Source: Thermoplasmata archaeon
Lineage (GTDB): Archaea; Thermoplasmatota; Thermoplasmata; Lutacidiplasmatales; UBA184
Length of the DNA: 7,277 nt
NCBI GenBank assembly: GCA_021798415.1
Contig: JAJZGO010000075.1
Coordinates: 1 to 7,277 of the forward strand
Direction of reading: 5' to 3'
Shown here in pieces: positions 1-5,581 of this stretch. The position numbers and the translations under genes are program-made. The notes under the pieces are model-generated. The model did no database searches. It saw only the letters and a program-made list of their open reading frames with translations, and had not been told where the DNA came from. How positions within the stretch are numbered: the stretch's first letter is position 1; every line of letters begins with the position of its first letter.

Positions 1-781
1 GGCTCCGGACGGCTCGATCACGCACTTCCTCGGCGTCGCGGTCGACCTGACGGAGCGCAAGGCGTGGGAGCGTGGGGCGATGCACTCGGAGCGCCTCGCC
101 TCCCTCGGCCAGCTCGCCGCGGGGGTAGCGCACGAGATCAACACGCCGCTCGCGAACATCACGCTCATCGCGGAGTCGATCCGTCGGCGGGCCACCGATC
201 CCTGGACCCACGGTCGCATCGACTCCCTCCTCCACCAGACCGAGTCCGCCGCGCGGATCGTGCGGGGCCTGCTCGACTTCGCCCGCCGGCCCGAGACGAA
301 GATCGGTGAGGTCGAGCTCGGGGCGCTCGTCACGAGGTCGGTGAGCTTCCTGCGCGGCAAACAGAACGCCGATGTCGAGGTCGAGGTCCGGGTACCGAAG
401 GACCCGGTCGTCATCCGGGCCGACCGTGACCAGGTCGGCCAGCTGATCACGAACCTCGTCAACAACGCCTACGACGCGGTCGATGGCCACGGACGTCTCG
501 AGGTCGAAGTCTCATCGACCGACGAGTGGGCCCGGATCCGCGTGACCGACAACGGCCCGGGGATCCCTCCGGAGGTACGCGCGCACCTGTTCGAGCCGTT
601 CTTCACCACCAAGCCCGAGGGGAAGGGGACCGGCCTCGGGCTCGCGATCTGCCACGGGATCGTCCGGTCCCACGGCGGGACGATCGATGTCGAGTCGACG
701 CCCGGCCACGGGGCGACGTTCGAGGTACGGCTTCCCCGCCTCCCGCCGGTCCCGGGTCCGTTCGCCTCCTCGATGGGGTAG
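1..781 (+). CDS. PAS-containing sensor histidine kinase, C-terminal part (5' end outside window)
   Basis: The kinase half of a two-component sensor: it autophosphorylates a histidine with ATP and passes the phosphate to a response regulator. The frame is open from base 2 to a TAG at 779-781, giving 259 visible residues. Residues 1-20 (DGSITHFLGVAVDLTERK) match the end of a PAS/PAC module, so the ATG at 80 is internal and the true start lies upstream. The dimerisation/phosphoacceptor helix carries the H-box HEINTPL with His44 (codon 131-133). The HATPase_c domain follows: N-box NLVNNAYDA (about 151-159), G1 box DNGPGIP (183-189), F-box LFEPFFTT, and G2 box GKGTGLGLA (207-215). The protein ends shortly after in a proline-rich tail. 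No membrane segment is visible, so location depends on the missing N-terminus. The H-box and kinase core look NtrB-like, that is, of bacterial style. A response regulator follows on the same strand after 107 nt and is the likely partner (inference). Confidence 0.95.
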   Translation, partial: APDGSITHFLGVAVDLTERKAWERGAMHSERLASLGQLAAGVAHEINTPLANITLIAESIRRRATDPWTHGRIDSLLHQTESAARIVRGLLDFARRPETKIGEVELGALVTRSVSFLRGKQNADVEVEVRVPKDPVVIRADRDQVGQLITNLVNNAYDAVDGHGRLEVEVSSTDEWARIRVTDNGPGIPPEVRAHLFEPFFTTKPEGKGTGLGLAICHGIVRSHGGTIDVESTPGHGATFEVRLPRLPPVPGPFASSMG

Positions 782-860
782 GGGGACCCGACCGGGCGCC
801 GAGATAGGCACCGGGACGGGCGCAGAGGGCTCGCCGGCTCGGGCCGTCCGGGGGCGAAGG

Positions 861-867
861 TTATCTC
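861..867 (+). promoter_or_regulatory. TATA-like box for the response regulator gene, leaderless layout
   Basis: TTATCTC is an A/T-rich island in otherwise GC-rich DNA. Its first base lies 28 nt before the ATG at 889, and a purine-rich CGAAGG, placed like a BRE, precedes it. No Shine-Dalgarno sequence lies before the ATG. With the usual archaeal distance of about 25-27 nt from box to transcription start, the transcript would begin at or next to the ATG. The regulator can therefore be transcribed independently of the kinase upstream. Confidence 0.6.
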
Positions 868-888
868 TCTCCCGGCCGGTGTCCGCGC

Positions 889-1956
889 ATGCGCCTCCTC
901 GTGATCGACGACGACACGGTCTTTCGCGAGGAGCTCTCGACGTTGCTCAGCGACTGGGGCCACCAGGTCGAGAGCGTGAACTCGGCCGCGAAGGCGCTCG
1001 AGGCGCTCTCGATCGCCGAATTCGACGCGATCTTCTCGGACGTCCGGATGCCGCGGATGAACGGCATCGAGCTCTTGCGCCAGGTCCGCGAGCGGTGGCC
1101 CCGGGCCTTTGTCGTCATGATCACGGGGTACGCGACCGTCGAGACCGCGGTCGAGGCGATGAAGCTCGGCGCCTTCGACTACCTCCGCAAGCCGTTCCGC
1201 TCGGAGGACGTGCAGCGGATCATCGACCTCATCCAGGAGGAACGTGCGTTCTCGCACGGAGGCTTCGACGAGCGGGATCCTGTCCGGCTCGCCGAGCGGT
1301 GGGCGAAGGAGAAGCGCGAGGTGCTCCTCCTCGGGGCGACCCCGAAACGTCCGATACCGGGCGTGACGGTGATCGACCTGCCGATCTCGGAAGCGTCGGT
1401 CGGCTTCCGGGAGACCATCACGACGTTCGTCGAATCGCATTCGCGGCCCGCCGTGGTCGTCGCGGGGATCGAGCGGCTCTTCCTCGCGCACCGGGCGGAA
1501 GAGATCGCGCAGATCCTCGGGGACGCGGTCGGCAAGATCGAAGGCAAGGGGCCGATCGGGATCGGGTTCGACCCGACCACGCTCCCCGAGCAGTCGGTCA
1601 CGATGATCCGGACCGCGGTCTCGGCGGCCCGGGTCCACGGAACGCTCGGGGCGCTCGCGAACCCCCTGCGCCGCCTCATCCTCCGTCGCCTCGAAGAGGG
1701 GCCGACGTCGTTCACGGAGGTGATGAAGGCGGCCGGGATCGACGATTCCCCCAAGCTCTCCTTCCACTTGCGGACTCTCCAGGAGGACGGCCTGATCGCG
1801 CACGCGGGCGAGAACTACCGCCTGAGCTCTAGCGGCGAGGAGGCCGTACGGATCTTGAAGGAGGTCGACGCGATCGGCTCCGCGGACCAGAACCGGATCC
1901 TCCTCTTCCCCATCGGGACCCTGCCCGAACGCGCGCGCCGGGACGCCGCGCGCTGA
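889..1956 (+). CDS. Response regulator: receiver domain, DUF835-like middle domain, ArsR-type winged-helix output
   Basis: A 355-residue transcriptional response regulator, probably partner of the kinase upstream. Residues 1-120 are a complete NtrC/AtoC-like receiver: acidic pair Asp7-Asp8, phosphoacceptor Asp51 in SDVRMP, Thr79 in MITGYA, and Lys101 in RKPF. All catalytic positions are intact. Residues about 143-247 do not form an AAA+ domain. The pattern (strand VLLLGA, then VVVAGIERL, a long helix, then GIGFDP) resembles DUF835, mainly found in archaeal regulators; this match is by eye only. Residues about 250-315 form an ArsR-like winged helix: ALANPLRRLILRRL, then the recognition region SPKLSFHLRTLQEDGLI. 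A short basic tail ends the protein. The start is the ATG with a TATA-like box 28 nt upstream and no Shine-Dalgarno. Phosphorylation probably changes DNA binding. An HTH output instead of an AAA+/Fis module means it should not act through sigma-54 (inference). Confidence 0.92.
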   Translation: MRLLVIDDDTVFREELSTLLSDWGHQVESVNSAAKALEALSIAEFDAIFSDVRMPRMNGIELLRQVRERWPRAFVVMITGYATVETAVEAMKLGAFDYLRKPFRSEDVQRIIDLIQEERAFSHGGFDERDPVRLAERWAKEKREVLLLGATPKRPIPGVTVIDLPISEASVGFRETITTFVESHSRPAVVVAGIERLFLAHRAEEIAQILGDAVGKIEGKGPIGIGFDPTTLPEQSVTMIRTAVSAARVHGTLGALANPLRRLILRRLEEGPTSFTEVMKAAGIDDSPKLSFHLRTLQEDGLIAHAGENYRLSSSGEEAVRILKEVDAIGSADQNRILLFPIGTLPERARRDAAR

Positions 1957-2042
1957 CCGGGACGGTCCGCCCGCCGCCCCGGATCGGGCCGAGGGGGTCG
2001 TCGGCGTCGCCGGTCCCCGGTTTCCCCGAGCGACCCGTGCCC

Positions 2043-2050
2043 TTTATCTC
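2043..2050 (+). promoter_or_regulatory. TATA-like box for the COG2403-family gene, leaderless layout
   Basis: TTTATCTC contains the same TTATC core as the regulator's promoter. The core begins 29 nt before the ATG at 2073, and no Shine-Dalgarno precedes that ATG. The position fixes the likely transcription start at or next to the ATG and argues against the upstream in-frame GTG at 2037, which lies before the box. The 116-nt gap from 1957 to 2072 holds this promoter and otherwise only GC-rich sequence, with no clear T-run terminator for the regulator gene. Confidence 0.65.
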
Positions 2051-2072
2051 CCGTCCCGCCCCGTCGCTCCCC

Positions 2073-3395
2073 ATGGAGCGGCCGCGCGTGGTGATCATGG
2101 GGGCGGCGGGCCGGGACTTTCACAATTTCAACGTTCTCTACCGTGGAAAATCGACCTACGAGGTGGTCGCGTTCACCGCGGCCCAGATCCCGAACATCGC
2201 CGGGCGCGCGTACCCTCCGTCGCTGGCGGGGCCGGGGTATCCGAACGGGATCCCGATCGTCCCGGAACGGGACCTCCCCGACCTCGTTCGGCGCGAAGGG
2301 ATCGACCTCGTCGTCCTGTCGTACTCCGACCTTCCGCACCTCGAGGTAATGCACAAAGCCTCGATCGCGCTCGCGGCCGGCGCGAGCTTCGTGCTTCCCG
2401 GTCCGCGCGAGACCGAGCTGAGGTCGTCAAAACCGGTCGTCAGCATCTGCGCGGTCCGCACGGGGGCGGGCAAGAGCCCGTTGACGCGCTACGTCTCCCG
2501 CTACCTGCGCGCGCACGGCCGCCGCGTGGCGATCGTCCGTCACCCGATGCCGTACGGCGACCTCGGGGCCCAGGCGGTCCAGCGGTTCGCGACCCTCGCC
2601 GACCTCGACCGGGCGAACTGCACGATCGAGGAGCGCGAGGAGTACGAACCGCACCTGCGCGAGGGGGCGGTCGTCTTCGCGGGGGTCGACTACGAGCCGA
2701 TCCTCCGGGCGGCCGAGCGCGAGGCGGATGTCGTCCTCTGGGACGGCGGCAACAACGACCTCCCGTTCTTCGCGCCCGACCTCCACGTCGTGGTCGCCGA
2801 CCCCCACCGCGCGGGCCACGAGCTCTCCTACCATCCGGGCGAAGCGAACTTCCGCAAGGCGGACGTGATCGTCGTCAGCAAGACCGACTCGGCCCCCGCC
2901 GAGGGCGTTCGAGAGGTCGAGGAGAGCGCGGCCTGGGCGAATCCGAAGGCGCTCCTCCTCAAGGCCGGGCTGAGCCTCTCGGTCGCGGACCCGGAGCGCC
3001 TGCGCGGACGACGCGTCTTGGTCGTTGAGGACGGTCCCACGCTCACCCACGGCGGGATGGCGTTCGGCGCCGCGATGCTGGTCGCCGAGGCCCACGGCGC
3101 GGTGGTCGTGGACGCCCAGCAGTCGGCGGTCGGGAGCCTCGCCGGCGTCTACCGGGAGTATCCCCACCTGAGGCGGATCCTCCCCGCGATGGGCTACGGC
3201 GCAGCGCAGGTCCGCGACCTCGAAGAGACGATTCGCCGCTCGGCGGCCGAGCTCGTGCTCGACGGGAGCCCCGTCGACCTGAGCCGCCTCGTGCACGTTC
3301 CCCAGCCGATCGTCTCGGTCGGCTACAACTTCGACGACCTCGGGGGCGGCGTCGCGGCGGTGCTCGACCGCTTCCTCGCGGACCACCCGCTCTGA
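2073..3395 (+). CDS. COG2403-family P-loop NTPase, cyclic 2,3-diphosphoglycerate synthetase-like
   Basis: A 440-residue soluble protein, full length for the family. The N-terminal Rossmann-like part (1-115) has the family's MGAAGRDFHNFN (9-20), an AFTAAQIPNI segment, and YPNGIPI (56-62). The P-loop domain starts near residue 120: CAVRTGAGKS (126-135) is a Walker A variant without Gly/Ala at the usual first position. Then come VRHPMPYGDL, EEREEYEPH, DGGNND (224-229, Walker-B-like), VADPHRAGHE, and SKTD (269-272), which resembles the GTPase NKxD motif. The C-terminus has AMGYG and SPVDLSRL. The family has been described both as predicted GTPases and as cyclic 2,3-diphosphoglycerate synthase, the latter after the Methanothermus enzyme that cyclises 2,3-diphosphoglycerate with ATP. 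Which reaction applies here cannot be read from the sequence. It stands alone behind its own promoter; the neighbours give no pathway clue. The ATG at 2073 is preferred over the GTG at 2037. Confidence 0.88.
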   Translation: MERPRVVIMGAAGRDFHNFNVLYRGKSTYEVVAFTAAQIPNIAGRAYPPSLAGPGYPNGIPIVPERDLPDLVRREGIDLVVLSYSDLPHLEVMHKASIALAAGASFVLPGPRETELRSSKPVVSICAVRTGAGKSPLTRYVSRYLRAHGRRVAIVRHPMPYGDLGAQAVQRFATLADLDRANCTIEEREEYEPHLREGAVVFAGVDYEPILRAAEREADVVLWDGGNNDLPFFAPDLHVVVADPHRAGHELSYHPGEANFRKADVIVVSKTDSAPAEGVREVEESAAWANPKALLLKAGLSLSVADPERLRGRRVLVVEDGPTLTHGGMAFGAAMLVAEAHGAVVVDAQQSAVGSLAGVYREYPHLRRILPAMGYGAAQVRDLEETIRRSAAELVLDGSPVDLSRLVHVPQPIVSVGYNFDDLGGGVAAVLDRFLADHPL

Positions 3396-3396
3396 A

Positions 3397-3428
3397 CCGG
3401 GTCCCGAGCTTCCGGCAGGGAAACCCGG
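3397..3428 (+). terminator. Hairpin just after the COG2403 gene, possible 3' end structure
   Basis: CCGGGTCCC (3397-3405) can pair with GGG (3418-3420) plus ACCCGG (3423-3428), giving nine base pairs with a two-A bulge and a 12-nt loop. It begins one base after the TGA stop. No T-run follows, so it is not a classical intrinsic terminator, and archaeal termination usually relies on T-rich tracts. It may protect the mRNA 3' end or be chance in GC-rich DNA. Confidence 0.3.
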
Positions 3429-3440
3429 CTCCACCCCGGC

Positions 3441-3447
3441 ATTATCC
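3441..3447 (+). promoter_or_regulatory. Candidate TATA-like box for the ABC exporter operon
   Basis: ATTATCC is the only A/T-rich island of the right type in the 111-nt gap before the exporter genes and shares the TTATC core of the two promoters upstream. Its core lies 65 nt before the GTG start at 3507, so the transcript would have a leader of roughly 35-40 nt, unlike the two leaderless genes. Confidence 0.45.
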
Positions 3448-3474
3448 GTTCGGAGACCCACTTCCGGGCCGCAC

Positions 3475-3500
3475 CGGGGCGTCGCCCCGACACCGGGGGG
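3475..3500 (+). promoter_or_regulatory. Leader hairpin followed by a G-rich ribosome binding site
   Basis: CGGGGCG T CGCCCCG at 3475-3489 is a perfect 7-bp inverted repeat around one base. A run of six G (3495-3500) lies six bases before the GTG at 3507 and could pair with the 16S CCUCC end using one G-U pair. The hairpin would sit in the untranslated leader directly before the ribosome binding site, or the repeat could be a DNA operator. Function is inference. Confidence 0.35.
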
Positions 3501-3506
3501 TCCGTC

Positions 3507-4448
3507 GTGGACGAGGTCGTCGAGGTCACGGGGCTCGAGAAGGCCTACGGACCGCTGCGCGCGGTCGGCGGGATCGACTTCACCGTTCACGGCGGCGAGG
3601 TGTTCGCGTTCCTCGGCCCGAACGGCGCCGGCAAGACGACGACGGTCGAGATCCTCGAGGGGCTGCGACCGAGGACCGGGGGGGAGGTCCGGGTCCTGGG
3701 GCTCGACCCGTGGACCGAGCTCGGACGGCTCAAGCAACGGATCGGGGTCCTTCCCCAGGACTTTCACTACTTCCCGAAATCGACGCCGCGCGAGGCGGTC
3801 CGCCTCTACGCCCGCCTGTTCGGCGAGGTGGTCGACGAGGACGCCCTCCTCGGCCGAGTCGAGCTTTCCGACAAGGCGGACGACCACTTCGACACGCTCT
3901 CGGGAGGACAGCACCAGAAGCTCGGTGTCGCCCTCGCGCTCGTGAACGACCCCGAGGTCTGCTTCCTCGACGAGCCGACGACCGGCCTCGACCCTCGGGC
4001 CCGCCGGTCGATCTGGGAAGTGATCCGCGGACTCCGTCGGGCGGGCAAGGCGGTCTTCCTGACGACCCACTACCTCGAGGAGGCCGAGCTCCTGTCCGAC
4101 CGGATCTCGATCATCGATTCCGGCCGCCTCGTCGCAACCGGGGCGCCCGAGGAGATCATCGCGCGCTTCGGCCGGGCCGAGCGATTGCGCGTGACGGGGG
4201 GACCCGAGCTCGTCGGGCACCTTCGCGGCCTCGGCTACGCGGTCGAGGGCGACGAGGGCGGAGTCGAGATCGAGCTCCGCACCCGGGGCGACGCCCTTCG
4301 GATCCTCGAGACCATAGACCTGAGCGGCCTGCCGTGGACGAGCTTCTCGACGAAGCGAGAGACGCTCGAGGACGTCTTCATCCGCCTGGTCGGGAAGCTC
4401 GACAACGGGACCGTTCGGCTTGGCGACAAGGCCGAGGTCCCCGCATGA
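3507..4448 (+). CDS. ABC transporter ATP-binding protein, DrrA/CcmA-like, ABC-2 exporter type
   Basis: The 313-residue cytoplasmic ATPase that powers the membrane protein encoded next. All motifs are intact: Walker A GPNGAGKTT (37-45), Q-loop Gln84 in VLPQDF, signature LSGGQ (131-135), Walker B FLDEP with catalytic Glu156, D-loop TGLDP (159-163), and H-loop His188 in LTTHYLEEAE. The typical C-terminal extension of this class follows (about 225-300, DUF4162-like, ending LEDVFIRLVG). The signature is followed by HQK where most family members have a basic QR or MKQR-type run, a small variation. The start is the GTG at 3507, preceded by six G; the first residues DEVVEVTGLEKAYG fit the usual N-terminus. 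The stop codon overlaps the permease start (ATGA). The substrate cannot be deduced; relatives export drugs, lipids or other small hydrophobic compounds. Confidence 0.95.
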   Translation: MDEVVEVTGLEKAYGPLRAVGGIDFTVHGGEVFAFLGPNGAGKTTTVEILEGLRPRTGGEVRVLGLDPWTELGRLKQRIGVLPQDFHYFPKSTPREAVRLYARLFGEVVDEDALLGRVELSDKADDHFDTLSGGQHQKLGVALALVNDPEVCFLDEPTTGLDPRARRSIWEVIRGLRRAGKAVFLTTHYLEEAELLSDRISIIDSGRLVATGAPEEIIARFGRAERLRVTGGPELVGHLRGLGYAVEGDEGGVEIELRTRGDALRILETIDLSGLPWTSFSTKRETLEDVFIRLVGKLDNGTVRLGDKAEVPA

Positions 4449-5542
4449 AGCTCCGGCACGTAGCGGTCTACTTTCCGACGTTCGCCCGCGGGTACCTGCG
4501 CAACCCGCTCGGCCTGTTCATGTCGCTGATCTTCCCGGTGATCTTGATCCTGATCTTCGGGGCGGTCTTCTCGAACAGTGGAGTGAGCCGGGTGGCGCTC
4601 ACGGTCGAGAACCTCGACGGGAACTCCCCGGCGAGCGTCCAGTTCCTGAACGCGCTCAACGACACCGGCGTCCTCTCGGTGGCGATGGTCGACCCGTCGG
4701 TCGGCGACCTCTCGACCTACCTCTCGCACCATAGCCTGAGCGCGGGGCTCGTCGTCCCGTCGGGGTTCGCCGCGAACGTCACGAGCCACCGACCGGTCCA
4801 CCTCCTCGTCTACACGAACCCGACGAGCTCGGTGGGCGGGATCGTCCTCGGGGCCGTGAACGGCGTCACGAACGGGTTCAACCTCCGGCTCGCGAACGGG
4901 ACCGTCGTCCTCTCGACCGTCGCGCTCAACGTCGGTGGGCAAACGTACGCGTACATCGATTACTTCGTTCCCGGTCTCATCGGGTTCTCGATTCTCGTGA
5001 GCCCGATGTTCTCGATGGTCAACATCAGTTCGACGTGGAAGCGGGACAAGCTCTTCCGGCAGCTCTCGCTCACCCCGCTCTCCCGCGCCGAGTGGCTCAC
5101 CGCGACCCTCGTCTGGTACGTCGTGCTCGCCGCCGTCTCGGCAGCGATGCTCTCCGCCGTCGGCGTCCTCGTCTTTGGGGCCCACGTCACGCTCACGTGG
5201 CTCGCGCTCCCGTTCCTGGTCGCCGGGCCGATCCTCTTTGTCGCGATCGGGCTGCTCGCGGGGTCGGCGTCGGGAACCCCCGAGAGTGCGGCGGTCATTG
5301 GGAACGTCATCACTTTCCCGATGATGTTCCTCTCGGGAACGTTCTTCCCGGTCGCGGTCTTCCCGTCCTGGCTTCAGACGGTCGCCCGATTCTTGCCCCT
5401 CTACTACGTCATTGACGGCCTGAACGCGGGCATGGTCTTCAACAACCCCGGCGCGGTCGCGACCGACGCGCTCATCGTCTTCGCCCTCGCCCTCGTCGCA
5501 TCGCTCGCGGCCGTCCGGGTCTTCAGCTGGCGGGAGTCGTAG
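4445..5542 (+). CDS. ABC-2 type transporter permease
   Basis: A 365-residue membrane subunit paired with the ATPase upstream; two copies of each would form the exporter. Its ATG overlaps the ATPase stop by four bases, and GAGGT at 4434-4438 is a good Shine-Dalgarno with six-base spacing, so translation is coupled. Predicted membrane segments by eye: about 22-42, 171-193, 217-243, 252-274, 282-304 and 340-360. Residues 43-170 form a large loop outside the membrane between segments 1 and 2, as in the ABC2_membrane_3 type; it contains many Asn-Gly-Thr/Asn-x-Ser sites (for example NVT 111-113 and NGT 151-153). The motif FLSGTFFPVAVFP followed by LPLYYVIDGL (295-325) is the conserved ABC-2 segment around the last loop. 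The start at 4445 is chosen because of the overlap and the MKLRHVAVYFPTFARGYLRNP N-terminus, which places a basic amphipathic helix before segment 1. The substrate is unknown. Confidence 0.94.
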   Translation: MKLRHVAVYFPTFARGYLRNPLGLFMSLIFPVILILIFGAVFSNSGVSRVALTVENLDGNSPASVQFLNALNDTGVLSVAMVDPSVGDLSTYLSHHSLSAGLVVPSGFAANVTSHRPVHLLVYTNPTSSVGGIVLGAVNGVTNGFNLRLANGTVVLSTVALNVGGQTYAYIDYFVPGLIGFSILVSPMFSMVNISSTWKRDKLFRQLSLTPLSRAEWLTATLVWYVVLAAVSAAMLSAVGVLVFGAHVTLTWLALPFLVAGPILFVAIGLLAGSASGTPESAAVIGNVITFPMMFLSGTFFPVAVFPSWLQTVARFLPLYYVIDGLNAGMVFNNPGAVATDALIVFALALVASLAAVRVFSWRES

Positions 5543-5581
5543 GGCGCGAGCCCTCGGCCCCGGGAGTCTCGGTAGGGCGGG

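Noticed and set aside
80..82. ATG at 80 as the start of the histidine kinase
   Set aside because: The frame is open to the window edge and the residues before it match the end of a PAS/PAC module.
872..879. CCGGCCGG palindrome between the TATA-like box and start of the response regulator, as an operator
   Set aside because: Eight-base GC palindromes are expected often by chance at this base composition, and no second copy was found to support a regulator site.
2037..2072. GTG at 2037 as the start of the COG2403 gene
   Set aside because: It lies upstream of the TATA-like box and adds 12 residues that do not resemble the family N-terminus, which begins just before VVIMGAAGRD.
2427..4220. A long open frame of about 597 codons on the minus strand across the COG2403 and ABC ATPase genes
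   Set aside because: It lies opposite two genes with full family motifs, crosses their intergenic gap, and has the Arg/Asp/Glu/Gly/Pro-rich composition typical of antisense frames in high-GC DNA. The same holds for minus-strand frames at 469-1803 and 4235-5185, and for plus-strand frames opposite the ATPase such as 5909-7057.
3710..4444. Upstream extension of the permease frame to an ATG at 3710
   Set aside because: The extension would overlap most of the ABC ATPase gene and reads as low-complexity Arg/Pro-rich protein. The ATG at 4445, with its GAGGT site and ATGA overlap, is the natural start.
5543..5581. A terminator between the converging exporter and P-type ATPase genes
   Set aside because: The 39-nt gap is GC-rich, with no T-run on either strand and no convincing stem.
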